DNA from: Pseudomonadota bacterium
Lineage (GTDB): Bacteria > Pseudomonadota > Gammaproteobacteria > Burkholderiales > Burkholderiaceae
Assembly (NCBI GenBank): GCA_021783435.1
Contig: JAJXUC010000034.1
Location: 1 to 27,950, forward strand
Direction of reading: 5' to 3'
DNA: 27,950 nt
Shown: piece after piece, positions 16,509 to 24,463 of the stretch
How the letters are laid out: every line of letters begins with the position of its first letter
Position numbering within the stretch: position 1 is the first letter of the stretch
Notes under the pieces: model-generated
Told to the model about the DNA's origin: nothing
The model's database searches: none
What the model saw: only the letters and a program-made list of their open reading frames with translations
Program-made: the position numbers and the translations under genes

Positions 16509-17273
16509 TCAAGGCTTGGGCGGTGTGCCGCGCTCGGCCTGCGCCGACTCCGGGTCTTCCGTGAGTGTGAGCAGGATGTCGGCATACCAGGCGCAGTTCA
16601 GCCCGAGCGACTCGTCCTGCCGCAGATCACGCCCGCCCATATCGATGCGGCTGGAGTGCACGCCAAGGAGCCTCCATGGCAGTGGCATGTTGTCACCCGC
16701 GATGCGCATGACGACCGGCGCCCCGCTGGTACCACGATGCGTTCGCGCGTCGGTCAGGAAGTAACCCTGGCCCTGGAAACGCAGACCGAAAGACGACGCA
16801 ATCACGGCCTGGCGCACGACAGGAAGATGATGCAGGGCATCATGAAACCCCAGTGGGAAGCCGACGATGAGGAGCGAGCTTCCAACCTCGATCTCCTGAA
16901 GAAAATTCTGCAGATGGTCCGGCGTAAAACACTGCAGCGCGACGGATGCCGGCAGTGCGGCACGGTCGAGTTCGATCACCGCCACGTCGATGTCCCCCGC
17001 CGAGTCCCGCCCCTGGCGCCAGACACTTTGACCGTCCTTATAGAGCAGGACCGAAAGCCCAGTTGAGCGCGTCAGGTTGTCGGCGTCGGTATGCAACTCG
17101 ATTTCGATGCGATTCGGAAAGTGGTTGCTCGGCTTGTCGATCACCACGTGGCGACTCGTGACCAAGAACAGGCGCGCGTCACGCTCGAAAAAGAACCCGC
17201 TGGCTCCCGTCAAGGGACGGTTGTTGTCGAAAGTGGAAACGCGCGCGGTGGTCAGCAGCAGAGGTTCGATCAT
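16509..17273 (-). CDS. Trypsin-like serine peptidase domain protein, predicted cytoplasmic
   Basis: A 254-residue chymotrypsin-fold protein with a plausible catalytic triad: His42 (LVTSRHVV), Asp96 (AGDIDVAVIEL) and Ser183 (THRGTSGAPVV, a GxSGxP motif). The fold is also supported by GASGFFFERDARLFLVTS at the start of the first barrel and VGFPLGFHDALHHLP before the Ser loop. There is no signal peptide, transmembrane helix or PDZ domain, so it is unlike DegP/HtrA and should remain in the cytosol. I chose ATG 17273 because AAGGA lies 5 nt upstream; an ATG two codons earlier is also possible. It is third in a minus-strand row after the ketopantoate reductase-like and SDR genes (67-nt gap). Target unknown. 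Confidence 0.85.
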   Translation of the reverse strand: MIEPLLLTTARVSTFDNNRPLTGASGFFFERDARLFLVTSRHVVIDKPSNHFPNRIEIELHTDADNLTRSTGLSVLLYKDGQSVWRQGRDSAGDIDVAVIELDRAALPASVALQCFTPDHLQNFLQEIEVGSSLLIVGFPLGFHDALHHLPVVRQAVIASSFGLRFQGQGYFLTDARTHRGTSGAPVVMRIAGDNMPLPWRLLGVHSSRIDMGGRDLRQDESLGLNCAWYADILLTLTEDPESAQAERGTPPKP

Positions 17274-17340
17274 GGTCATCCTTGCAATGCTTGCGCGCAT
17301 GACGTCGCGGCGGCGGAAACTATCGGCGAACACGCGAAAG

Positions 17341-18126
17341 CTACACGACCATGGGCACTGCGGCGCCGTCCAGCGCCAACACGGCACCGCTCACATAGCC
17401 AGCCCGTCGCGAGGCGAGAAACACCACGGCATCCGCAACGTCCTCGGCTTGCGCGACACGTCCCATCGGCATGGCACGTAGCTTTTGTTGCATCACATCC
17501 TCCACCGACTTTCCCGTCAACCTCGCCTCGGCCATCAGGCCTTCCTGCATGCGCTGCGTTGCGGTGATGCCGGGGTTGACGACGTTGACACGCAGGCCGC
17601 GCGGCGCGAAGGCGTTGGCAAGGCCCGCGCTGGCCAGCATGAGCGCGGCGTTGGCCGCACCGCCGGCCAGGTGGGTGGGTGAAGCCAGCTTGCCGCCCGT
17701 GCCAACCACGTTGATGATCACGCCGCCGCGTTGTGCCATGCCTGGCAGCACGGCGTCCATGGCATGGATGTAGGTGAAGTATTTCGCGTCCATGGCCGCA
17801 TGCCAGTGCGCCGCCGTGAGTTCCGCCGCGGGCGTGCGCCTGGCGGCACCCGCCGAGTTGACCAATACGCCGATGGGCCCCAGCTTCGACTCGACCTCGC
17901 GCACCATGCGCGCCGCCTGCTCGGGCTGGCCGAGATCGGCCTCGATGGCCACGGCATGCGCCCCCCTGGCCTGCAGCGCCGCGAGCGCCAGTTCCAGATG
18001 GTCGCGCGTGCGCGAGGCAATGGCAATACGCGCACCCTCGTCCGCGAATGCCTGCGCGCAAGCCAGGCCGATGCCCTTGCTGCCACCCGTGATGAGCACC
18101 ACGGTATCCCTCAAACCCAGATCCAT
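17341..18126 (-). CDS. Short-chain dehydrogenase/reductase-fold protein lacking the Tyr-Lys catalytic pair
   Basis: A 261-residue Rossmann-fold SDR. The cofactor motif TGGSKGIG (about residues 14-21), LVNSAG and the late RVNVVNPGI are normal. Where active SDRs have Ser then YxxxK, this protein reads INVVGTGG followed by HLAGGAANAALM, so Tyr and Lys are replaced (by Gly and Asn in my alignment) and the Ser is lost too. It may be non-catalytic, act by another mechanism, or be a specialised clade. The ATG at 18124-18126 follows AAGG/GGAG; frame upstream is antisense to the next gene. It lies 68 nt after the ketopantoate reductase-like gene and probably shares its transcript. Confidence 0.88.
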   Translation of the reverse strand: MDLGLRDTVVLITGGSKGIGLACAQAFADEGARIAIASRTRDHLELALAALQARGAHAVAIEADLGQPEQAARMVREVESKLGPIGVLVNSAGAARRTPAAELTAAHWHAAMDAKYFTYIHAMDAVLPGMAQRGGVIINVVGTGGKLASPTHLAGGAANAALMLASAGLANAFAPRGLRVNVVNPGITATQRMQEGLMAEARLTGKSVEDVMQQKLRAMPMGRVAQAEDVADAVVFLASRRAGYVSGAVLALDGAAVPMVV

Positions 18127-18194
18127 CACCTTGCTCCTTTTGGACTTCAACGCCATGCACAGGAATGACCGCAGCACATGGCGGTGCACAGCAT

Positions 18195-19205
18195 TCAAGC
18201 GGTTTGATTCTGCACATCCAGCACGGCGCGCTGGTTGAGTTCGGCGAGCAACGCCAGCATGGCCTCGGTCAGTGGCATGGCCAACCCGGCGCGGCGAGCC
18301 AATTCGACCGGCGCACCGAGGATCGGGTCGACTTCCAGCGAACGCCCGCGTTCCAGATCCTGCAGGGTCGAGGGCTTCACGGCGCCAATGCCGCGTCCGA
18401 TGGCGATGCGGGTGTCCGCATCCACCTGGGGGTCGCAGCCATAGGCGCGCGTGAGCGCGATGAGTTCGAGCATGATGCCACGCAGCAGATCCAGCAGGCC
18501 GGCGTTGGCGCAGATCTGGTCCATGCGCGCATGGGTGAGCGCGGCCACCGGATTGAAGGACGCGTTGCCGATGAGTTTCATCCAGATGGCGTCGCGAATG
18601 CGCGCCGTGGGCTGCGGGTCGCATCCGGCGGCGTGCAAAACCGCGGCCAACGCATCCACCCGCGCGCTGGGCTCGTGCCGAGGCTCGCCGATCACGTAGC
18701 GGTACTGGCCGTTGGCGACGATCTGCCCTGCTGCCGTCACCTCGGCCGAGCCGTGCACCACGCAGCCGACGATGTGCGCGGCGTCCAACGCCGCATCCAT
18801 GCAGCCATCCGGGTCCAGACAGGCGATGCGCGCCGGGCTGCCATCGGCCAGCCGCGCGTACGCACTGGCATCGCCATGAAAGTACCACCAAGGAAGACCG
18901 TTGATGGCGGGAAGCACCATGGTCTCGGGCTGCAGCATGCCGCGCAAACGCGGCAGCAGAGGACCGATCTGGTGCGCCTTCACGCCCAGCACGACCAGAT
19001 CCTGTGGGCCGAAGTCCTCCGGGCTGTCGCTGGCCTGCAGTTGAACCGCCGCGGCCCCCGACGGATCGCTCAACATCAGACCGTGCGTGCGGATGGCCCG
19101 CAAATGCGCGCCGCGCGCCACCACGCCCACCGCGTGCCCAGCCTGTGCGAGCTTCACCGCCATGCTGCCGCCCACCGCACCTGCGCCCACCACAACCACC
19201 CGCAT
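18195..19205 (-). CDS. 2-dehydropantoate 2-reductase (ApbA/PanE) family protein
   Basis: A 336-residue NADPH-dependent reductase-family protein. The N-terminal nucleotide-binding motif VVVVGAGAVGGSMAVKLA begins at residue 3. KAHQIGPLLPRL and LPAINGLPWW continue the first domain. The C-terminal helical domain has IWMKLIGNASFNPVAALT, with the Lys and Asn expected for the active site, and EVDPILGAPVELARRAG. True PanE makes pantoate for coenzyme A, but at 336 residues this is longer than E. coli PanE (303) and paired with an SDR, so a different 2-ketoacid or 3-hydroxyacid substrate is possible. GGAGG sits 6 nt before the ATG at 19203-19205, which fixes the start. Confidence 0.87.
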   Translation of the reverse strand: MRVVVVGAGAVGGSMAVKLAQAGHAVGVVARGAHLRAIRTHGLMLSDPSGAAAVQLQASDSPEDFGPQDLVVLGVKAHQIGPLLPRLRGMLQPETMVLPAINGLPWWYFHGDASAYARLADGSPARIACLDPDGCMDAALDAAHIVGCVVHGSAEVTAAGQIVANGQYRYVIGEPRHEPSARVDALAAVLHAAGCDPQPTARIRDAIWMKLIGNASFNPVAALTHARMDQICANAGLLDLLRGIMLELIALTRAYGCDPQVDADTRIAIGRGIGAVKPSTLQDLERGRSLEVDPILGAPVELARRAGLAMPLTEAMLALLAELNQRAVLDVQNQTA

Positions 19206-19299
19206 GTCAAACCTCCAGTTGCTTGTGCCCGGGGAGACACGCCCCTGGCATATGGTAGGAGGACGAACATCGGCTTGCTGACCAAGCGGCACACCCGCC

Positions 19300-19315
19300 G
19301 GGTGAAAGTTCACCC
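19300..19315. promoter_or_regulatory. Perfect palindrome between divergent genes, candidate operator
   Basis: GGGTGAA-AG-TTCACCC is a perfect 7-bp inverted repeat with a 2-nt centre, in the 162-nt spacer between the ketopantoate reductase-like gene (-) and the FUSC gene (+). The size and symmetry fit a dimeric repressor site. No regulator gene is adjacent, so the binding protein is unknown. Confidence 0.45.
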
Positions 19316-19367
19316 ATCACGCCCTAAGCTGTGGCCACGACAGATCATCGCGCCAAGCTCCCTGCCC

Positions 19368-21533
19368 ATGCTCTCTATGAACCCCATGTCCGCGCTCAGC
19401 CGCGTCGTGCTCAGTCACTACTTCACCAGCGGCCTGGTTTCGGCCGCCGGGGTTCTCGCCCTTGGTGTTCTCGGCAATGCGCTGGGCGGCATGCCACTGG
19501 CGGTTCCGCTGGCAAGCGGTGCGCTCACCATCTGTTTCGCGGACAACCCGGCGCCCATCAAGGTCAAGGCGGTGGAGCTGCTGTTTTCCACCTTGGCCAG
19601 CGGACTGTGCTTCGCGCTGGTCTGGGCCAGCGTGGGCCATCCCTGGGTGGAACTGCTGCTGGTGCCGGCGCTGGGCTTCGGCGCCGGGCTTGTGAGCCTG
19701 TGGGGCAAGCGCGCGCTCGCGATCAGCTTCAGTCTGCTGTTCATCACCATCATCACCCTCGGTTCGCCCGCAGCGCCGAACATGGGGGTTTACGCATCGA
19801 CTGTGGGAGTATTCGTGCTCGGCGGATTGATCTTCACGGGCTATGCGCTTGTGCTCAGCCATCTGCTGCGCTCGCGCACCAAGCAGCAGGCGCTGGCCGA
19901 ACTGCTGGTCGCGCTGGCGGCCTATATGCGCTGGCAAAGCCTGTTCTACGGGCAAAGACAGGCCGACGACGCCTACGGGCGCGCGGCGATCCTGCAGGGT
20001 GCGGTGAACGACGCGCTGCAGTCCGCGCGCGACCTGGTTCTGCGCGAAAGCCGGCAGGCACGCGATGCCGTCTGGACCCGCATGCTGCTGGAGGCGCTGG
20101 ATCTGTTCGAGGCGCAGCTGGCGGCGCAAACCGACTCAACCCTGTTGCGCAGCCAGTTCGAAGGCACCGAGGTGCTCGATGCCCTGCAAGACGGCACCGC
20201 GCACACGGCCGACGCGCTGCAAGACCTGGCGCTCGCCCTGCTGCGCCGCCGCCCGGTCGGCGCGCCGCCGCCCGACCCTGCGCGCTGGGCCGCCCTGGAG
20301 CGACAGGCCGACAACCTGGTGCGGGCCGCGCCGGCCGAGCTGTCGCAGGCGTGCAGTGCCCTGACGTCGCTCTTGCAGACGCTGCGCGAGATCGACAAGC
20401 TGCTGGCAAGCCTGCAGAACAGCTTCACCACTCGGAACGCGAATGCGGAGCTGCCGGAACTGCCGGACCTGGCCCAGTTCGTCAGCACCTGGCGCTACGA
20501 CCCGCATCAGGTGCTGGCGCACCTGCGCCTGGGTTCGCCCATTTTCCGGCACGCGGTGCGCCTTGCGCTGGCACTGGCCTGCGGGTTCCTGGTGTCGCGC
20601 GCGCTGTTCACGCACCAGACCCATGACTACTGGGTTCTGCTGACCATCGCCGTCATCCTGCGACCGAACTATGGCGTGACCCGCCAGCGCCTGAAAGACC
20701 GGCTGCTCGGAACCCTGCTGGGCTGCCTGCTCACGGCCGGGCTCTTGAGCCTGCATCTGGGCCTTGCGGCCGAGCTGGCCACGATGTTCCTGGCGTTGGC
20801 CGTGGCGCGCGCCTTCGTCACCACCAACTACCGCTTCACGGCCATGGCGGCCAGCGTGCTGGCCCTGCTGCTGGCGCGGCTGCTGGAGGGCGACCCGCGC
20901 TTCCTCGTCGACCAGCGCCTCATCGACACCGCGATCGGCGCCGCCCTGGCCTGGGGCTTCAGCTACGTGCTGCCACGCTGGGAATACCAGGACGTGCCGC
21001 GCCAGCTGTCGGCGTTGATGCGGGCGCAGCACGATTATGCCCGCGCCGTGCTGGCCACCGCGTTGCAGGACGAGGGCGCCTTCCGCCTTGCGCGCAAGCG
21101 CCAGTTCGACGCGCTGGCGGCCATCACCGGTCTGTACAGCCGCATGCTGGAAGAGCCGCCTTCGCGGCGCCGCGCGCTGAACGAGCTGGCGCAGCTCATC
21201 ACGCACAGCTATTTGCTGGCGGCCCATCTGGCCTCGATGCGGGTGCAGCGCGCCTTGCGCGCAAAACGGCTGAGCCCGCAGAGCATCGAGTCCATGATCG
21301 CCCCGACCCGAGACTGGGTGCTGCGGCGGCTCGGCCGCCAGCCTCCGACGGCGCGCGGCTTGGCCATGGATTCGGCCCCGCCGCTGGCCGAGCCCAACGC
21401 CGCCGGCACGCCGCCCGACCCCCTGCTGCGGCGCCTGGCGCTGATCAGCCAGGAGGCGGCGCAAATCGCCGCCATCGGGCCGCGCGTGGAGCGCGAACTG
21501 CATGCCCCCGCCCGTGCGGGGACAACGACCTGA
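19368..21533 (+). CDS. FUSC-family inner-membrane protein (YccS/YhfK-like)
   Basis: A 721-residue membrane protein with two hydrophobic blocks. The first (residues about 20-170, some 5-6 helices) is followed by a cytoplasmic, Ala/Leu/Gln-rich helical section. The second (about 390-535) contains the FUSC hallmark DYWVLLTIAVILRPNYGVTRQRLKDRLLGT, and a soluble C-terminal helical tail follows. The FUSC superfamily includes the aromatic-acid efflux component AaeB and fusaric-acid resistance proteins, but the YccS/YhfK branch has no proven substrate. Three in-frame ATGs (19368, 19377, 19386) are possible and none has a good Shine-Dalgarno sequence; I took the first. The frame is open much further upstream but that part is antisense to the neighbouring reductase gene. 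Confidence 0.88.
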   Translation: MLSMNPMSALSRVVLSHYFTSGLVSAAGVLALGVLGNALGGMPLAVPLASGALTICFADNPAPIKVKAVELLFSTLASGLCFALVWASVGHPWVELLLVPALGFGAGLVSLWGKRALAISFSLLFITIITLGSPAAPNMGVYASTVGVFVLGGLIFTGYALVLSHLLRSRTKQQALAELLVALAAYMRWQSLFYGQRQADDAYGRAAILQGAVNDALQSARDLVLRESRQARDAVWTRMLLEALDLFEAQLAAQTDSTLLRSQFEGTEVLDALQDGTAHTADALQDLALALLRRRPVGAPPPDPARWAALERQADNLVRAAPAELSQACSALTSLLQTLREIDKLLASLQNSFTTRNANAELPELPDLAQFVSTWRYDPHQVLAHLRLGSPIFRHAVRLALALACGFLVSRALFTHQTHDYWVLLTIAVILRPNYGVTRQRLKDRLLGTLLGCLLTAGLLSLHLGLAAELATMFLALAVARAFVTTNYRFTAMAASVLALLLARLLEGDPRFLVDQRLIDTAIGAALAWGFSYVLPRWEYQDVPRQLSALMRAQHDYARAVLATALQDEGAFRLARKRQFDALAAITGLYSRMLEEPPSRRRALNELAQLITHSYLLAAHLASMRVQRALRAKRLSPQSIESMIAPTRDWVLRRLGRQPPTARGLAMDSAPPLAEPNAAGTPPDPLLRRLALISQEAAQIAAIGPRVERELHAPARAGTTT

Positions 21534-21596
21534 CATCTGCGCACACATGGCTTGAACGCTAGGCTGACGCCTGCGTTCCAAGACCATCCTGCCGTC

Positions 21597-22817
21597 ATGC
21601 CCCCGTCATCGCTTGCCGCAAGCCCACGCGTCGCTGCCCTGCCCCGCGCCTTTCTGCCCCTCATGGCCCTGGCCTGCGGCGTCGCCGTGGCCAATATCTA
21701 CTACGCCCAGCCGTTGCTGGAGCAATTCGCGCTGACCTTTCACACCACGGTGGCCGGCATCGGCGTGATCCCCACGGCCACCCAGACAGGGTTCGCCTGC
21801 GGCCTCATCGGCCTGGGGCCGCTGGGCGACCGCTACCCGCGCCACCGCGTCATCCTCGGCATGGGCGCGGCGCTGGTGCTCATGCTGCTGCTGGCGGCTG
21901 CCGCGCCCACGGTGGCGGTTCTCGCCACGGCGAGCTTCGGCCTGGGGTTGATGTCCTCGATCGCGCAGCAGATCGTGCCGCTGGTGGCGCATCTGGCGCC
22001 GCCGCAGCAGCGGGGTCGCGCCGTGGGACAGGTGATGAGCGGTCTGCTGGTCGGCATCCTGGGCGGGCGGGTGCTGGGCGGCCTGGTGGGACAGGCCGGA
22101 GGCTGGCGCATGGTGTTCCTGCTCGCCAGCCTGCTCAATGCGGCCTCGCTGGCCATGCTCTGGCGCACGCTGCCCCGCCTGCCGGCCGACGACACGTCGG
22201 CGCAGAGCTATGCCCGGCTCGTGGCCTCGACCCTGGGGCAGTTCCGCAAACATGCCGACCTGCGCGCGGCGGGCATCACCGGCGGATTGTTCTTCGGCGC
22301 CTTCAGCGTGTTCTGGGTCGGGCTCACGCCGCTGCTGGACAGCCCGGCCTATGGCCTGGGACCGGCCGCGGCGGGACTGTTTGGCATTCTGGGCCTCACC
22401 GGCGCGATGGTGGCGCCCATGTCGGGCCGGCATTCCGATCGACCGGGCGGTCCGCGCCGGGTCCTGCTGCTGGCGCTTGCCGCCGTGCTGGCGGCCTGGG
22501 GACTGTTCGCCTTCGGCGCGCATGGCCTGGTGTGGCTGGTCCTCGGCGTCGTGGTGCTCGATGCGGGCGTGCAAGGCGCCCAGATCGCCAATCAGACCCG
22601 CATCTACGCGCTGGACGCGGCCTCGCGCAGCCGCATCAACGCCGTCTACATGACCCAATACTTCATCGGCGGTGCGCTGGGCACCTTCGCCGCAAGCCAC
22701 GCCTGGGCCCTGGGCGGATGGCCGGCGGTGGTGGCCACCGGCGTGATCTTCTCGGTCCTGGCGCTCGGGCTGCACGCGGCATGGAATCCGGGTCGCGCCA
22801 AGGCCCTGGCCGCCTGA
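21597..22817 (+). CDS. Major facilitator superfamily transporter
   Basis: A 406-residue inner-membrane transporter with about 12 hydrophobic helices. NIYYAQPLLEQFALTFH after helix 1 and GPLGDRYPRHRVILG in the helix 2-3 loop (the MFS GxxxDRxxRR-type motif) place it in a drug/sugar-efflux-like MFS group. A second-half equivalent, MSGRHSDRPGGPRRVLLL, is also present. I chose ATG 21597 rather than the in-frame TTG at 21552 because MPPSSLAASPRVAAL leads straight into helix 1. It lies 63 nt after the FUSC gene on the same strand, so the two putative exporters may be co-transcribed. Substrate unknown. Confidence 0.9.
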   Translation: MPPSSLAASPRVAALPRAFLPLMALACGVAVANIYYAQPLLEQFALTFHTTVAGIGVIPTATQTGFACGLIGLGPLGDRYPRHRVILGMGAALVLMLLLAAAAPTVAVLATASFGLGLMSSIAQQIVPLVAHLAPPQQRGRAVGQVMSGLLVGILGGRVLGGLVGQAGGWRMVFLLASLLNAASLAMLWRTLPRLPADDTSAQSYARLVASTLGQFRKHADLRAAGITGGLFFGAFSVFWVGLTPLLDSPAYGLGPAAAGLFGILGLTGAMVAPMSGRHSDRPGGPRRVLLLALAAVLAAWGLFAFGAHGLVWLVLGVVVLDAGVQGAQIANQTRIYALDAASRSRINAVYMTQYFIGGALGTFAASHAWALGGWPAVVATGVIFSVLALGLHAAWNPGRAKALAA

Positions 22818-22870
22818 GCACGCGCCCGCGCCGGGCAACACCGCACGTCTGCGCGGAGGGCACTGCCCCC

Positions 22871-23683
22871 TCAGTCCCGCCCCCCGGAAGGGCGCGCCAG
22901 CAGCTCCAGCAAAGCCAGGAGAACCCCCTCGGTGGCCTCCTCCATCAATTCATGTCCGCTATCGAGCAAGGTCACGCTGGCCTGCGGCCACGCCGCCCGC
23001 AGGCGCTGCGCGGCCTTGACCGGGGTCATGCGATCGTGCTCGCCCAGGATGAAGGCCACCTGGGCGTCGATGCGCGCGGCGGCCGCCTCGGCTTCGGCAT
23101 AGGCGTCGCACGAGGCCAGATCGGTGGCCAGGAGGTCGCCCGCGGGCCAGCCCGCCTGCACCGCATGCATGCGCGCGTAGGTTCGCTGTGCGCATTCCGG
23201 GCACAGCGGCTGACCGTCCCGCTGCCGGTACGACCACATGACCATGTTGCGCAGCGCCGCATCGGGCTGCGTGCGCGCCAGATCCAGCAGCGCCGGCGCC
23301 ACGCGCATGGGCCAGGCCGTGCCGACCAGCGCCAGATGGCTGATGCGCCGGGGCGCCAGACTGGCGGCGTGCAAGGCCGCGAGTGAGCCCATGCTGTGCC
23401 CGGCCAGCGCGCAGCGGTCGATGCCACAGGCGTCCAGCATGGCCAACAGCCATGCCGCCATCTCGCCCACGCTGCGCAGCAGGGGGCCTTCGCTTGCGCC
23501 ATGTCCGGGCAGATCGGGGACGTACACGGCCAGGCCGGCCTGTTCAAGCCCTTGCAACAGGGGCTGCCAGGCGCGATGGTCGTTGCCCGCACCATGGACC
23601 AGGACCACGGCGTGGGCGGTGGACGCGGCCTGCGGCGCGGCGCATGCGACATGGACAGCGCGGCCGTCGATCAGGCACTGCAT
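22871..23683 (-). CDS. Alpha/beta-hydrolase fold protein
   Basis: A 270-residue soluble hydrolase. The oxyanion region is LVHGAGNDHRAW (29-39). The nucleophile elbow is GHSMGS with Ser97, the acid is Asp217 in LGEHDRMTP, and the base is His244 in DSGHELMEE, giving a full triad in the expected order. DLPGHGASEGP is the typical loop of esterase/haloperoxidase-type members. A CPEC pair in the cap (residues 161-164) is unusual. The ATG at 23681-23683 has GCGAGG 9 nt upstream; the frame continues upstream only as antisense to the CBS gene. Convergent with the MFS gene and divergent from the CBS gene. Substrate unknown. Confidence 0.9.
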   Translation of the reverse strand: MQCLIDGRAVHVACAAPQAASTAHAVVLVHGAGNDHRAWQPLLQGLEQAGLAVYVPDLPGHGASEGPLLRSVGEMAAWLLAMLDACGIDRCALAGHSMGSLAALHAASLAPRRISHLALVGTAWPMRVAPALLDLARTQPDAALRNMVMWSYRQRDGQPLCPECAQRTYARMHAVQAGWPAGDLLATDLASCDAYAEAEAAAARIDAQVAFILGEHDRMTPVKAAQRLRAAWPQASVTLLDSGHELMEEATEGVLLALLELLARPSGGRD

Positions 23684-23762
23684 CGTCGTGAACCTCGCTG
23701 ACAATGGCGTGAAAATGCGGAATGACGGTCTTGTTGTGGCATGAGTGTCGACACATTGGTCA

Positions 23763-23793
23763 TTGAAGCGAATCCTCGGTGATGGACTATATT
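23763..23793 (+). promoter_or_regulatory. Possible promoter of the CBS-domain gene
   Basis: TTGAAG (23763-23768) and TATATT (23788-23793) resemble -35 and -10 boxes but are 19 nt apart, longer than ideal. Using GACTAT (23785-23790) as -10 gives 16 nt. The region is the most A+T-rich part of the divergent spacer. Confidence 0.35.
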
Positions 23794-23836
23794 TGTTACA
23801 CAGGCAGCCGGCCGATGCAGCCTTGAGGAGACAGCC

Positions 23837-24310
23837 ATGCAAGTCAGCGATATTTTGCGCGTCAAGGGAGGCACGCTGTTCACCGTGTCGCCCGATACCC
23901 CATTGCTCCTGGCCGCGCAGACCATGGCGCAGAACGATGTGGGCTCGCTGGTGGTGATGCAATCCGGCAAACTTGCGGGCATGCTCACGTTCCGCGAAGT
24001 GATCGCCGCGCTGGCCGGCACCGCGCCGGCCCAGACCCGGGTCGGCGATGTGATGCAGCGCAAGCCGGTGCATTGCACGCCGCTGACCAGCCTGGACGAA
24101 TTGCGCCGCCTGATGCTGGACAGCCGCACGCGCTACATCCCGGTCATGGAGGACACCACCCTGCTCGGGGTGATTTCCTTCCATGACGTCGCCCGCGCCG
24201 TGGTGCAGGAGCAGGACTTCGAGAACCGCATGCTCAAGGCCTACATCCGCGACTGGCCCCAGGATGACGCGCAGACGGCGGCCAACCAATCCCTGTCGCG
24301 CAGCATCTGA
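23837..24310 (+). CDS. Twin CBS-domain protein
   Basis: A 157-residue protein consisting almost entirely of a Bateman module. The first CBS motif spans about residues 1-60 (VSDILRVKG, then VGSLVVMQSGKLAGMLTFRE). The second spans about 68-128 (VGDVMQRKPVHCTPLTSL, then YIPVMEDTTLLGVISFHDV). CBS pairs bind adenine nucleotides and usually act as energy or ligand sensors, but as a stand-alone protein its partner cannot be read from the sequence. GAGGAG precedes the ATG by 6 nt. The C-terminal 25 residues (QEQDFENRMLKAYIRDW...) are a helix common in stand-alone CBS proteins. Divergent from the hydrolase gene. Confidence 0.92.
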   Translation: MQVSDILRVKGGTLFTVSPDTPLLLAAQTMAQNDVGSLVVMQSGKLAGMLTFREVIAALAGTAPAQTRVGDVMQRKPVHCTPLTSLDELRRLMLDSRTRYIPVMEDTTLLGVISFHDVARAVVQEQDFENRMLKAYIRDWPQDDAQTAANQSLSRSI

Positions 24311-24398
24311 GCCCCCGTGGGGGTCAAGGAAACTTGGGATCGGCCCGGCGTTTCCTTGAGGAGCCGCCCGGACGGCCGAAACCCAAGCTGACCGGTCA
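24311..24398. repeat. Interleaved inverted repeats downstream of the CBS gene
   Basis: Directly after the CBS stop there is CCCCC-GT-GGGGG (24312-24323). Next, TCAAGGAAAC (24324-24333) is perfectly complementary to GTTTCCTTGA (24350-24359). Inside that loop, CTTGGG-AT-CGGCC (24333-24345) is complementary to GGCCG-AAA-CCCAAG (24374-24387). The two long stems interleave, so they are either alternatives or a pseudoknot. A perfect TGACCGGTCA palindrome follows at 24389-24398. No T run is present. It could be a terminator, attenuator or structured leader for the downstream esterase gene. Confidence 0.55.
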
Positions 24399-24463
24399 GG
24401 GCCGAATCAGCCGTTAGCATTGCGGGTTGCGCGCGCCACCCATCGGGCGCCGGTTCCGCCTGC

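Noticed and set aside
18165..19367. 401-codon N-terminal extension of the FUSC gene
   Set aside because: Antisense to the ketopantoate reductase-like gene and lacking hydrophobic segments; the membrane protein begins at one of the ATGs at 19368-19386.
24389..24398. TGACCGGTCA shared with the phasin terminator stem (ACCGGTCA/TGACCGGT) as a possible dispersed repeat
   Set aside because: The shared stretch is only eight bases and palindromic; chance occurrence in this GC-rich sequence is likely.
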